DNA of 55,405 nucleotides from Clostridia bacterium (GCA_017473925.1 JAFUIY010000022.1:1-55405), one strand, 5' to 3'; counted from the stretch's first letter, positions 43,537 through 52,001 are shown. Translations and numbers: made by a program. The notes: a model not told the origin generated them from the sequence alone.

Positions 43537-44151
43537 ATGAAAAGTGTTTTTCTTAATTTCAGAGAAGATGAATGTACTCTCGGTGACAGCAAGTTTTTCG
43601 GCTGTCCCGACCTGCCCGAGGAATTTGACTGGCCCGTTGACGATGATGAATTCGATATGGAGTTCATCTGTCAGATAAACTGCAGAAAGGCACATGAATA
43701 TGATTCCTCATTGCCTGAAAAGGGTATGCTTTATTTCTTTGGTTGCATTGCAAACCCTCTGGGTGAGGAGAGTGCTCCTGCAATAACAAAGGGTTTTCAG
43801 AGCATGGGTAATTTTGCCGTAAAGTATTATGACGGTGGTACTGCTGACCTTCAGAGCGGTGAAATTGTTGATGAAAACGGAGATGCCGTAGGCTTTAAAG
43901 AGCTTAAAATCAGCTTTACGGAAGATGAAAACGAATGCACGGATGCATTTCATCAGCTCCTTGGCGATTATCCCGTCAATGATGACAAAGAGCTTGATGA
44001 TTATGAGCTTCTTTTCTGTCTTGATTCATTTTCGGGCGATGATTTTACCCTTGAATTCACTGACAGCGGTTATCTGTATTTCCTTATAAAAAAAGAAGAC
44101 CTTGCAAAAAAGGACTTTTCAAAAACTATATGTTATCTGGCGGTGGAATAA
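43537..44151 (+). CDS. DUF1963 (YwqG-like) protein
   Basis: 204 residues. Landmarks of DUF1963: FGCPDLPEEFDWP near the start, EFICQINC, LPEKGMLYFF, and a late GYLYFLIKKEDL. The fold is beta-rich and cytoplasmic, function not established. GGTGA precedes the ATG. The stop codon is directly followed by the start of the phosphoesterase gene, so the two are translated together. Confidence 0.82.
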   Translation: MKSVFLNFREDECTLGDSKFFGCPDLPEEFDWPVDDDEFDMEFICQINCRKAHEYDSSLPEKGMLYFFGCIANPLGEESAPAITKGFQSMGNFAVKYYDGGTADLQSGEIVDENGDAVGFKELKISFTEDENECTDAFHQLLGDYPVNDDKELDDYELLFCLDSFSGDDFTLEFTDSGYLYFLIKKEDLAKKDFSKTICYLAVE

Positions 44152-45276
44152 ATGGAGAAAGTAAAATTCAATAACGGAAAACTGAGGATTCTGCAGATAA
44201 GCGATGCTCAGGACATGCATTGGGTAAGAAAAACAATGCTTTGGATGCTCGAGAATGCCTGTGAGGATTTAAAACCCGATCTTATCGTGTTTACGGGTGA
44301 CAACATTCTCGGCAATCATCTTCGTGACTACAGATTTTCTTCAAAGAGAAAGGAAATGTCAAGGGAGAAAGAGTTTGAAATCATGAGAACAGCTCTGGCT
44401 CACATTTTTGATATTCCCGAAAGAAGAAAAATCCCCTTTGCCGTCATTTACGGCAATCATGATGATATGAATTCATTCACGGGTGATGAACAGGCTGAAA
44501 TTATCCGTTCATATAAGATGAACAGAGGCTTTGAGAATTCAGGCGACCTGTGCGGTACATACCGTCTTCCCGTTTATTCATCAGACGGTGAGAAACAGCT
44601 TCTCAACCTCTGGATGATGAACACTGCATGGCACGACAAGGAGCTTGACAAGTGCTTCAGCGATATAACGGAAAAGCAGGTTGAGTGGTTTAAAGAAGAA
44701 TCTGCACAGCAGAAGAATGCAAATGACGGCAAGGCTTATCCGTCACTTGTTTTTATGCATATTCCTCTTAAGGAGCTTAACGACTTTACTCAGGAGTGTT
44801 CTCCCGAAGAGTCAACAATCAATTTCCCCGGTTTGAACCTCAAAAAGAAAAAGGGCGTATTCGGTCATCTTCATGAGCCTGTTACTCCTGTTGAAAACGA
44901 TAACGGCTTCTATGAAGAGGTTAAAAAAGACGGAGGAGTTATGGGTATTGTGTCGGGACATGACCACCTGAATGACTTCTACGGCGAAAAAGACGGCATA
45001 AAGTTTGTTGCAACTCCCTGTGCATCTTTCCGTTGCTACGGCAATCCTCACAGAGGTGTCAGAATATTTGACATCTATGAAAGCAATCCTGCAGATTTCT
45101 ACACAAGAACAGTTTATTACAAAGAGCTCTGCGGTGATAATATTATTTCGGATTTCAGACTTTTCTGGGATGCTGATGAATATGAAAAGAAGAAGTTTGC
45201 CGTTTTAGGCGGACTTGCTGCAGGTGCTGCACTCATAGGCGGTGCGGCTGTTCTTGGAAAGCTGTTGAAAAAATAA
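44152..45276 (+). CDS. Calcineurin-like metallophosphoesterase with C-terminal helix
   Basis: 374 residues. Metal motifs in order: ISDAQD (a variant of DxH), FTGDN, YGNHDD, MHIP and SGHDHLNDF. They define a two-metal phosphoesterase. The last 25 residues form a Gly/Ala-rich membrane helix ending in KLLKK, so the enzyme is likely tail-anchored at the inner face of the membrane. No space separates it from the DUF1963 gene; MATE follows after one base. Substrate unknown. Confidence 0.88.
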   Translation: MEKVKFNNGKLRILQISDAQDMHWVRKTMLWMLENACEDLKPDLIVFTGDNILGNHLRDYRFSSKRKEMSREKEFEIMRTALAHIFDIPERRKIPFAVIYGNHDDMNSFTGDEQAEIIRSYKMNRGFENSGDLCGTYRLPVYSSDGEKQLLNLWMMNTAWHDKELDKCFSDITEKQVEWFKEESAQQKNANDGKAYPSLVFMHIPLKELNDFTQECSPEESTINFPGLNLKKKKGVFGHLHEPVTPVENDNGFYEEVKKDGGVMGIVSGHDHLNDFYGEKDGIKFVATPCASFRCYGNPHRGVRIFDIYESNPADFYTRTVYYKELCGDNIISDFRLFWDADEYEKKKFAVLGGLAAGAALIGGAAVLGKLLKK

Positions 45277-45277
45277 A

Positions 45278-46654
45278 ATGAAACTGTTCAGAGATAAGTA
45301 TTTTTACAAAACATTCTTTTCACTTTCATCTGTCATCATTCTGCAGAATCTTCTTACATACAGCGTAAATCTTGCAGACAATATCATGATAGGCAAATAC
45401 AGTGAAGTTGCCATGAGTGGTGTTTCCCTTGCAAATCAGGTGCAGTTTCTCCTGCAGATGTTTGCAATGGGAGCGGCAAACGGTGTGGGTGTCCTTGCAG
45501 CACAGTATTGGGGCAAGGGTGACACAAAGCCCATAAAGAAGATTTTTACTTCTGCGGCAATTATTGCCTCTGTGCTGAGTGCTTTACTCGGACTTGCCGT
45601 GATTATCTTTCCCGAAGCTGTGCTGGGGCTTCTTACAGACAAAGCAAACGAAATTGCACAGGGCTCAGAGTATATTGTCATAATGGGCTTTTCGTATTGC
45701 ATTTTTACAATGACACAGCTGTTTCTGAGCATGCTCAGAAGTGTTGAAACGGTAAAAATCGGCTTTGTTATAAACACCGTTTCACTTATTGTCAATATAA
45801 GCCTTAATTATCTTCTTATTTTCGGCAATCTCGGTTGTCCCGAAATGGGTGTGCAGGGTGCCGCAATTGCAACACTGACTGCAAGATATATTGAGTTTAT
45901 TATTGTAGCTTTTTATGTGTTCAGGCTCGATAAAAAGATTAAAATGCGTTTCCGTGACCTGTTTGTGCTTGATAAGACATACATAAAGGATTACCTTAAA
46001 ACGGGGCTTCCTCTTATCGGCTCTGCAACATCATGGGGTATTGCAATGGGCTTACAGACTGCAATTCTCGGCAGAATCGAGTCTGATGCTGTTCTCGGTG
46101 CAAACAGTATCGCAACCACTATTTTCCAGGTTGTAAGCGTGCTTTATACATCAACATCAAATTCGGCATCTGTCATTATAGGTAAAACAGTCGGTGAAAA
46201 GGACATCCCGAGGGTGAAGCTTTACTCAAAAAGGCTTCAGATAATTTTTCTTGTAATTGGTCTTGTTTCGGGGCTTATAATGTTCCTTTGCTGTGACGGT
46301 ATCATTTCTCTTTACAATGTTGCAGATGAAACAAAAGCACTTGCACGGTCATTTATTTACATTCTGAGTATCACCATTGTCGGCTCATGCTACGAAGCAC
46401 CTGCCCTTTGCGGTATTGTATCGGGTGGCGGTGACACAAAGTTTGTGTTATATAATGATATAATATTTATGTGGTGTATCGTTCTTCCCTTGTCATTTCT
46501 TTCGGCATTCGTATGGCATCTGCCCATTCCCGTCACATTCTTCTTCCTTAAATCAGACCAGATTCTCAAGTGCTTTGTTGCAGTTGTGAAAGTCAACAGA
46601 TTTAAGTGGATAAAAGAGCTGACAAGAAGTGAAAAACAGGAACAAATTGCATAA
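45278..46654 (+). CDS. MATE-family efflux transporter
   Basis: 458 residues with 12 membrane helices in two MatE repeats. Characteristic stretches: LADNIMIGKYSEVAMSGVSLANQV, GAANGVGVLAAQYWGKGD, and the second-half IATTIFQVVSVLYTSTSNSASVIIGKTVGE. It exports drugs or metabolites in exchange for sodium or protons. It is last in the MreB-like run and follows the phosphoesterase after one base, with no strong ribosome site. No terminator is apparent behind it. Confidence 0.92.
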   Translation: MKLFRDKYFYKTFFSLSSVIILQNLLTYSVNLADNIMIGKYSEVAMSGVSLANQVQFLLQMFAMGAANGVGVLAAQYWGKGDTKPIKKIFTSAAIIASVLSALLGLAVIIFPEAVLGLLTDKANEIAQGSEYIVIMGFSYCIFTMTQLFLSMLRSVETVKIGFVINTVSLIVNISLNYLLIFGNLGCPEMGVQGAAIATLTARYIEFIIVAFYVFRLDKKIKMRFRDLFVLDKTYIKDYLKTGLPLIGSATSWGIAMGLQTAILGRIESDAVLGANSIATTIFQVVSVLYTSTSNSASVIIGKTVGEKDIPRVKLYSKRLQIIFLVIGLVSGLIMFLCCDGIISLYNVADETKALARSFIYILSITIVGSCYEAPALCGIVSGGGDTKFVLYNDIIFMWCIVLPLSFLSAFVWHLPIPVTFFFLKSDQILKCFVAVVKVNRFKWIKELTRSEKQEQIA

Positions 46655-46720
46655 AAAACTACCCGAATTGATTGTTCAATATTGCAATAAAAACAAACTT
46701 TTAATAATTGAAAAAATATC

Positions 46721-46749
46721 TTGATTTTTCAGGAAAATAATTCTATAAT
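46721..46749 (+). promoter_or_regulatory. Promoter of the ABC-DUF1854-DarA operon
   Basis: TTGATT, 17 bases, TATAAT. A perfect inverted repeat begins at the next base (46750). Confidence 0.72.
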
Positions 46750-46777
46750 CCCCTTGTAATTTGCCTTTTACAAGGGG
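46750..46777. promoter_or_regulatory. Operator-like palindrome at the start of the ABC operon
   Basis: CCCCTTGTAA and TTACAAGGGG are perfect 10-base arms eight bases apart. The left arm spans the expected transcription start and the right arm holds the AAGGGGG ribosome site. The position suits a repressor site; the right arm could also take part in RNA control. Confidence 0.6.
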
Positions 46778-46786
46778 GTTATTTTT

Positions 46787-49036
46787 ATGAAATTTATGTC
46801 AAACTGTCCTCTGTCTGAGGAAATGAACAGAAAAGCCCGTGAGATACTGGGTGAAGACAATGTTCTTTTCGCTGTTGTAGGTGACCTTAAAATGGACGGC
46901 ACCTACGGTACATCGGCTCTCGTTTTCGGAAGAGACAGGGTAGTAGCATTTGATGAAAGTTATGAAAACGGCTGTAAGACAGTCGATTTTGAGGACATCA
47001 TCAGGGCAAAGGTCAAGCGTCTGTACGGTAATGCAATGTTCCGTGTAAAAGACAACGACGGAAAATGGCACTCTCTTATCCGTTTTTCTTATGCGGCGGC
47101 AGACCTTGGCGATGCAGCGGCAATCTACATGGAGGATGTGCGTGACGGTGGTTATACCGATAAACTCCTTGAAGCCGTGGGGGCAACTTATGAGAAAATG
47201 AGAAGCTTCTGTCCCAAGTGCGGAAGAAAACTGCCTCATCCCGATGCTCCCTGCATCAACTGTGAGGGCAAGACAAAGACTTTTTCAAAACTGCTCAAAT
47301 ATGTTCTTCCTCAGAAGTGGAATCTGCTTCTGTGTATCGTGCTTTCAGCATTCACAACTGCACTTTCGCTTGTTCCTACATACATAACAAGCATGATGGT
47401 TGACGAGATTCTTCCGTCAAGAGATATGAACAAGCTTCTTAAGGTTGTTATTTTCCTTGTTGTTCTCTATATCGTGCAGTATGTTGTCTCAGGCTTCAGA
47501 CAGTACAGACTTCGACTTGCGAGTGACAGCATCATAACAGGGCTTAAAAAAGATATCTTTGCAAAGGCTCAGTATCTGCCCATGAAGTTCTATGACAAGA
47601 CTTCAACGGGTGCCGTTATCAACCGTGTCAACTCAGATACTGCAACTGTTCAGCAGTTTATTCTCCGTATCACTCAGGAAGCGATTGTTCAGTTTTTCAC
47701 TCTTGTGGGAATCATCGCAATCATGTTCTCCCTCAACTGGCAGATGGCTATGCTTGCTCTGTGTCCCGTGCCGATAGTTGTTATCATTGCAAGACGCTTC
47801 GGTAAAATTATCGGTCCCAAATACAAAAGACTGTGGAGAAGAAGCTCTTCAATCTCAACAATGCTTTCGGACACAATCCCCGGTGTGCGTGTTATCAAAG
47901 CTTTCTCAAACGAAGAGTCCGTAATCAGAAAATTTGCAAGATACTGTGACGAATGGAAAAAGGAAGATATGCACGCAGGTCTTTATGCCGCAATTTTCCC
48001 CACACTCATCACATTCTTCGTAACCTGCGGTTCACTCCTTATATGGGGTGTTGGCGGTAAATGGGTTATTGACGGCAGTTACGGTGTTACGGCAGGTATT
48101 CTCGTTTCATTCATTTCATACGCCGCAACATTCTATAACCCCGTCAACTTCTTTGCAAATCTTTCAGACTCATATGAGAATGCAATCGCATCTGCTGAAA
48201 AGATTCTCGATATCCTTGATGCAGAGCCCGAAAGTAATTTCGGCAAGTTCAAGGATGAAGAACCTCTTCAGGGTAAGATTGAGTTCAGGAATGTCAATTT
48301 CTCATTTGACCGTTCAAAGAAGGTTCTCAGCAACATCAATCTCACAATCGAACCCGGTGACATTGTCGGTATTGTAGGTACAACAGGCTCGGGTAAATCA
48401 ACACTTATAAACCTTATCATGCGTTATTATGATGATTATGAGGGTGAGATTTTCATAGACGGAAAGAATATCAAGGATATTGATATGAACTATTTCCGTT
48501 CGCAGATAGGCTTTGTTCAGCAGGAACCCCTTATGTTCCGTGACACAGTTTTCAATAATATCGCATACGGTTGCGGTGAAGTTCATGTTGAATCAGTTCT
48601 TCATGCAGCAGAAATCGCAAATGCACATACATTCATTTCAAAAATGCCCGATGCGTATGACACAATGCTCGGTGAAAGAGGTGTCGGTCTTTCGGGCGGT
48701 GAAAAACAGCGAGTTTCAATTGCCCGTGCCGTTCTTAAAAACCCCGGTATCCTCATTTTTGACGAAGCTACAGCGGCTGTTGACTCGGAAACAGAGTTTC
48801 TCATTCAGGGTGCTATTGAAAAGCTCATAAGAGGCAGAACAACTCTCATGATTGCCCACCGTCTTTCAACACTTCGTAAGGCAAACAAGATTGTTGTTGT
48901 TGATAAGGGCGAAATTATTGAGTGCGGTCACCCCGATGAACTTCTCAAGCGTAAAGGTAAATACTATAAACTTGTTCAGATTCAGTCAATGAGTGAACAG
49001 CTCCTCAAAGAAAAAGAATCTGAAAACTTTGAATAA
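46787..49036 (+). CDS. ABC exporter with N-terminal regulatory domain and zinc ribbon
   Basis: 749 residues, about 160 longer than a standard half-exporter. Residues 1-140 form a soluble alpha/beta domain of PH-like strand pattern (VLFAVVGDLKMDG, TSALVFGRDRVVAFDES), followed by a zinc ribbon (CPKCGRKLPHPDAPCINC, about 144-161). Then come six membrane helices (about 175-470) and the ATPase: Walker A GTTGSGKST, Q-loop FVQQEPLMF, signature LSGGEKQR, Walker B ILIFDEATAAVD, H-loop AHRLST. It would work as a homodimer exporting an unknown cargo. It is the first of three tightly linked genes with a DUF1854 protein and DarA. AAGGGGG precedes the ATG. Confidence 0.9.
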   Translation: MKFMSNCPLSEEMNRKAREILGEDNVLFAVVGDLKMDGTYGTSALVFGRDRVVAFDESYENGCKTVDFEDIIRAKVKRLYGNAMFRVKDNDGKWHSLIRFSYAAADLGDAAAIYMEDVRDGGYTDKLLEAVGATYEKMRSFCPKCGRKLPHPDAPCINCEGKTKTFSKLLKYVLPQKWNLLLCIVLSAFTTALSLVPTYITSMMVDEILPSRDMNKLLKVVIFLVVLYIVQYVVSGFRQYRLRLASDSIITGLKKDIFAKAQYLPMKFYDKTSTGAVINRVNSDTATVQQFILRITQEAIVQFFTLVGIIAIMFSLNWQMAMLALCPVPIVVIIARRFGKIIGPKYKRLWRRSSSISTMLSDTIPGVRVIKAFSNEESVIRKFARYCDEWKKEDMHAGLYAAIFPTLITFFVTCGSLLIWGVGGKWVIDGSYGVTAGILVSFISYAATFYNPVNFFANLSDSYENAIASAEKILDILDAEPESNFGKFKDEEPLQGKIEFRNVNFSFDRSKKVLSNINLTIEPGDIVGIVGTTGSGKSTLINLIMRYYDDYEGEIFIDGKNIKDIDMNYFRSQIGFVQQEPLMFRDTVFNNIAYGCGEVHVESVLHAAEIANAHTFISKMPDAYDTMLGERGVGLSGGEKQRVSIARAVLKNPGILIFDEATAAVDSETEFLIQGAIEKLIRGRTTLMIAHRLSTLRKANKIVVVDKGEIIECGHPDELLKRKGKYYKLVQIQSMSEQLLKEKESENFE

Positions 49037-49050
49037 GGAGGGACATTAAG

Positions 49051-49542
49051 ATGATATTAAGATATATTGACGGTCCCGAAGTGCGTTTCAGAGTCAAGGA
49101 TAAAATCTTTGTTGATATGGAATTTTACCATACGGGCGAAAAGTTTGAAAACATGGAGCTTCGCAGAATGTTCCCCGTCAGCGGTAAGTATAAATATATT
49201 GCCGTGCTTGACAGCGAGGGCAACGAGCAGGCTATGATAAGAGATGTTGATAATCTCGATGCTCAGTCAAGAGACGCTGTGAAGAGTTGCCTTGAAGAGT
49301 ATTACATGATGCCCAGAATCACAAGGTTCATTGAAATGAGCGAAAAGTTCAAAATCTGGATGTGGACTGCAGAAACAGACAAGGGCATTGTAAAATTCGA
49401 GATAAGAAACCATCTTACGGCTGTAAAACCTCTGTTTGACAACCGTGTGCTTATCAAGGATGCAAACGACAACAGATATGAAATCCCCAATCTTCTTGAG
49501 CTTGATAAAAAGAGTCAGAAGATGATTATACCAAATCTTTAA
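49051..49542 (+). CDS. DUF1854 family protein
   Basis: 163 residues. The central LRRMFPVSGKYKYIAVLDSEG and the late MPRITRFIEMSEKF match DUF1854, a small beta-rich family repeatedly found next to ABC transporters with extended N-termini, in some bacteria in cyanophycin-related loci. No enzymatic motif is seen. It begins 14 bases after the exporter gene behind AAGGAGGG. Likely a partner or regulator of the exporter. Confidence 0.85.
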   Translation: MILRYIDGPEVRFRVKDKIFVDMEFYHTGEKFENMELRRMFPVSGKYKYIAVLDSEGNEQAMIRDVDNLDAQSRDAVKSCLEEYYMMPRITRFIEMSEKFKIWMWTAETDKGIVKFEIRNHLTAVKPLFDNRVLIKDANDNRYEIPNLLELDKKSQKMIIPNL

Positions 49543-49560
49543 TTTATAGGAGAATGAAAT

Positions 49561-49887
49561 ATGAAACTTGTAATTGCTATTGTAAATAATGATGACAGTA
49601 TGGCAGTATCTTCTGCTCTGACAAGACACAAATTCTTTGTCACAAAGCTTTCAACAACAGGCGGATTTCTCATGATAGGCAACACAACATACCTTATCGG
49701 TGCCGAAGACGATCAGGTAGCTAAGGTAAAAGAGATTGTTGCCAAATATTCACAGAAAAGAACTCACACAGTAAACACAACAAATTCATTCGGCTACGGC
49801 TTCCGGGAAGGCGAAATGGAAAAGGAAGTCACGGTCGGCGGTGCAACAGTGTTTGTGCTGAACGTGGATAGTATGGAAAAGTTTTAA
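49561..49887 (+). CDS. darA: Cyclic-di-AMP receptor (DarA/PstA)
   Basis: 108 residues, the length of Bacillus DarA. It is a PII-like signalling protein that binds c-di-AMP. Diagnostic pieces: MKLVIAIVNNDD, FFVTKLSTTGGFLMIGNTT (ligand-binding loop), IGAEDDQV, and a C-terminal GGATVFVLNVDSMEKF strand. The flexible T-loop lies between. AGGAGAA precedes the ATG, 18 bases behind the DUF1854 gene. In Bacillus darA sits in a tmk-holB region; here it is linked to an exporter. Confidence 0.93.
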   Translation: MKLVIAIVNNDDSMAVSSALTRHKFFVTKLSTTGGFLMIGNTTYLIGAEDDQVAKVKEIVAKYSQKRTHTVNTTNSFGYGFREGEMEKEVTVGGATVFVLNVDSMEKF

Positions 49888-49905
49888 ACAGTAATTTTTC
49901 GAACC

Positions 49906-50015
49906 AATTAACAATGTACAATGTACAATTTACAATCGTGCAGATGTAGCGATACAGGCGGTTTTTTGTAAATCATTGTACATTGTAAATTGTTCATTGA
50001 TAAATTTTGATTTAC
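49906..50015. repeat. TTGTACATTGTAAATTG-type dispersed repeat
   Basis: Built from ACAATGTACAAT (49911-49922) and its inverse ATTGTACATTGT (49975-49986) with TTTACAAT words around them, enclosing about 50 bases of unrelated sequence. The same words recur at 51961-51990 before valS. The long imperfect dyad could fold into a hairpin. It lies between darA and the terminator of the convergent lipoprotein gene. Confidence 0.7.
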
Positions 50016-50046
50016 AAAAAACAGCCGACGGATTTCCGTCGGCTGT
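50016..50046 (-). terminator. Terminator of the lipoprotein gene
   Basis: ACAGCCGACGG pairs with CCGTCGGCTGT (11 bp, four-base loop); on the minus strand it runs into TTTTT. It may also slow plus-strand transcripts coming from darA. Confidence 0.9.
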
Positions 50047-50050
50047 TGTG

Positions 50051-50758
50051 TTATTCTGTTGTGATAGTATAAGCATCAATATTGATTTTTACACCGTCTT
50101 CGGTTACATTCTGTGTGAAATCCTGAAGCTCCCATTTCATGAGAAGCTCCTGTGTCTGAGCATCGTACAGCTCGCATCTTGAAGCAAAGCCGAACATGTC
50201 ATCAACCCAGACATATGCAATCTGTGTTTCGGCTCCGTTTTCTGTCTGAACCTGCTTATATCTTGTTGCACTTCTCTGTGCAACAAAATCACTGCCGACC
50301 TTCTTAACATTTGTGTAAACAGGGAAGTAGGGGTCACAGACAGAAAGTAGCATGAATCCGGAATGAAGAGAGTCCATTGAACCGTCAGTAACAACGGCTG
50401 CAGTACCTTTTTTCGTGTTGCTGTCGAGCATGTATTGTATAATGTAGCCGTCTTCCTGTGACATAAATGTTGTTATGTTTGTCGCATAGTCAAGGGACTG
50501 ATAGTATTTTCCGCATCTGCCCTCTGCAATTGTGGACTGTCCTGTTTTCTTGTCATAGTAGGTATATGATAATGCATAGGCACTCTGCCATGAGTTATCA
50601 GCATTTATAAGCTGTGATTCGTCATATTTTGATGTTGTATCAGCTTCTGAGGGAATTACATAGTCACCGAAATCAACATTTCCCTCAGGCTTGCTGTCAC
50701 ATGATGAAAAACACATCAGCATGAGTATGCATGTGATTGAAGCAATAATCCTTTTCAT
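50051..50758 (-). CDS. Lipoprotein of unknown function
   Basis: 235 residues; start at 50758 behind AAGGAGG. A signal peptide ends in a lipobox-like CFSSC (cysteine 20). The mature part of about 215 residues has alternating strands and aromatic residues (YALSYTYYDKKTG, EGRCGKYYQSLDY), as in beta-rich carrier or sensor domains similar in outline to the protein at 30304. No family recognised. Own promoter and terminator. Confidence 0.8.
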   Translation of the reverse strand: MKRIIASITCILMLMCFSSCDSKPEGNVDFGDYVIPSEADTTSKYDESQLINADNSWQSAYALSYTYYDKKTGQSTIAEGRCGKYYQSLDYATNITTFMSQEDGYIIQYMLDSNTKKGTAAVVTDGSMDSLHSGFMLLSVCDPYFPVYTNVKKVGSDFVAQRSATRYKQVQTENGAETQIAYVWVDDMFGFASRCELYDAQTQELLMKWELQDFTQNVTEDGVKINIDAYTITTE

Positions 50759-50778
50759 ACACAACCTCCTTCTTGTAT

Positions 50779-50807
50779 ATTATCTTAAAACTTATCCTGT
50801 TTGTCAA
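50779..50807 (-). promoter_or_regulatory. Promoter of the lipoprotein gene
   Basis: On the minus strand TTGACA, 17 bases, GATAAT, about 20 bases before the start codon. Confidence 0.75.
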
Positions 50808-50833
50808 GGAAAAAGAGAAATTTTTTTAATATA

Positions 50834-50862
50834 TTGAATATGCTTATATATTTTGTTATAAT
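50834..50862 (+). promoter_or_regulatory. Promoter of the YhhN-family gene
   Basis: TTGAAT, 17 bases, TATAAT, 35 bases before the start codon. Confidence 0.72.
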
Positions 50863-50897
50863 AAACTAAAATAAACATTGAAAGAGGTTAATATCTT

Positions 50898-51614
50898 ATG
50901 ACTACTGTTCTCTATTTCATCGCATTAATCCTCGGTATTGCCGCAACGGTTGCATTCCTTGTAAAGAGAGTCAGAGAGGGTGGCGTCAAGGCTGCAATGC
51001 TCAAGGCATTTGCAAGCACACTCTTTATTGCAACAGGTGTTGCCGCAGCAGCATGTGCTATCGGTGCTGACAAATTCAGCTTTGCACTTTTTGTTGTAAT
51101 GGGTCTTGTAATGGGACTTATGGGTGACATCTGGCTTGACCTCAAATGGGTTTATCCCGAAACAAACGATACATACACATTCGCAGGCTTCGGCTCATTC
51201 ATGATAGGACATTTCTTCTATATCGCAGGTCTTTTCATTCATTATGCTGACTTTACAAAGCCTCTTTATATTGTTATTCCTGCTGTTATTGCCCTTGTTC
51301 TCGGCGGAGGCACTGTTCTTCTTGAAAAGCCCATGAAAATGGTTTTCGGCAAGTTCAAGGCAATCACAGGTGTTTACGGCTTTGTGCTTGGCTTCATGAC
51401 ATTCCTTTCAGGCTCACTTGCACTTATGTATAATTTCAAGGTCATGACACTCAACTTCATGTTTGTCGGCGGACTTCTTTTCCTCCTTTCAGACCTTATC
51501 CTTTCAGGCACATACTTCGGTGAAGGCAAGAGAAGACCTGTTGATATCATCACAAACCATGTGTCATATTATGCAGCACAGTTTGTTATTGCAAGTGCGG
51601 TAATGTTTATATAA
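50898..51614 (+). CDS. YhhN-family membrane protein (lysoplasmalogenase-like)
   Basis: 238 residues with eight membrane helices. Conserved acidic positions of the YhhN/TMEM86 family are seen: MGDIWLDLKW after the third helix, and LLFLLSDLILSGTYF in the seventh. Animal TMEM86B is a lysoplasmalogenase that splits the vinyl-ether bond; plasmalogens do occur in anaerobic Clostridia, so such a role is plausible but unproven here. AGAGGT precedes the ATG. No terminator is seen before the valS promoter. Confidence 0.82.
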   Translation: MTTVLYFIALILGIAATVAFLVKRVREGGVKAAMLKAFASTLFIATGVAAAACAIGADKFSFALFVVMGLVMGLMGDIWLDLKWVYPETNDTYTFAGFGSFMIGHFFYIAGLFIHYADFTKPLYIVIPAVIALVLGGGTVLLEKPMKMVFGKFKAITGVYGFVLGFMTFLSGSLALMYNFKVMTLNFMFVGGLLFLLSDLILSGTYFGEGKRRPVDIITNHVSYYAAQFVIASAVMFI

Positions 51615-51630
51615 ATTACATATTTTTCAG

Positions 51631-51659
51631 TTGACAAACACAATTCATTGTGTTAGAAT
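51631..51659 (+). promoter_or_regulatory. Promoter of T-box-valS, with palindromic spacer
   Basis: TTGACA, 17 bases, TAGAAT. The spacer region is filled by AACACAATTCATTGTGTT (51637-51654), an inverted repeat with perfect 8-base arms. Confidence 0.82.
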
Positions 51660-51666
51660 ATCTCCA

Positions 51667-51909
51667 ATATTGATATGCGATGAGCAGGAGGAGTAATTCA
51701 TTCTTTCTCACAGAGAGAAGGCGGTCGGTGCAAGCCTTTGAGTAAAGACTGAATGAAGGTAGCCTGTGAGCATCGGGAAGAAAGGCTTCAGCTGATTAGA
51801 CCCCGACGTATTTTCTGCGTTAAAGATTTCGAGTGCAGTCAGATGACTGAATTCAGGTGGTACCACGGAGAGTTTCGCTTCGTCCTGTTTTACGGGACGG
51901 AGCATTTTT
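51667..51909 (+). promoter_or_regulatory. T-box riboswitch of valS (valine tRNA sensing)
   Basis: Stem I base pairs CGATG (51678-51682) with CATCG (51771-51775) and CAGG with CCTG (51763-51766); the bases just before it, GTA at 51759-51761, sit at the specifier position and encode valine. The T-box sequence AGGTGGTACCACGG is at 51855-51868. A terminator hairpin follows (51877-51909). Uncharged valine tRNA would pair with both sites and allow readthrough into valS. Confidence 0.95.
51877..51909 (+). terminator. T-box terminator hairpin
   Basis: GCTTCGTCCTG pairs with CGGGACGGAGC (11 bp, two G-T pairs, loop TTTTA), followed by ATTTTT. It competes with the antiterminator formed by the T-box sequence. 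Confidence 0.92.
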
Positions 51910-51910
51910 A

Positions 51911-51991
51911 ATTCGCAATTTTAATGAGCAATTCGCAATTATCTGAAAATTTGTATGCGATTGTACATTGTAAATTGTACATTGTAAATTG
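51911..51991. repeat. Short direct repeats between T-box and valS
   Basis: ATTCGCAATT occurs at 51911-51920 and 51931-51940; TTGTACATTGTAAA occurs in tandem at 51961-51974 and 51975-51988. The second word is shared with the repeat at 49906-50015. The element ends directly at the valS ribosome site (GGAGGT), lengthening the leader by about 90 bases. Confidence 0.75.
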
Positions 51992-52001
51992 GAGGTAAAT
52001 T

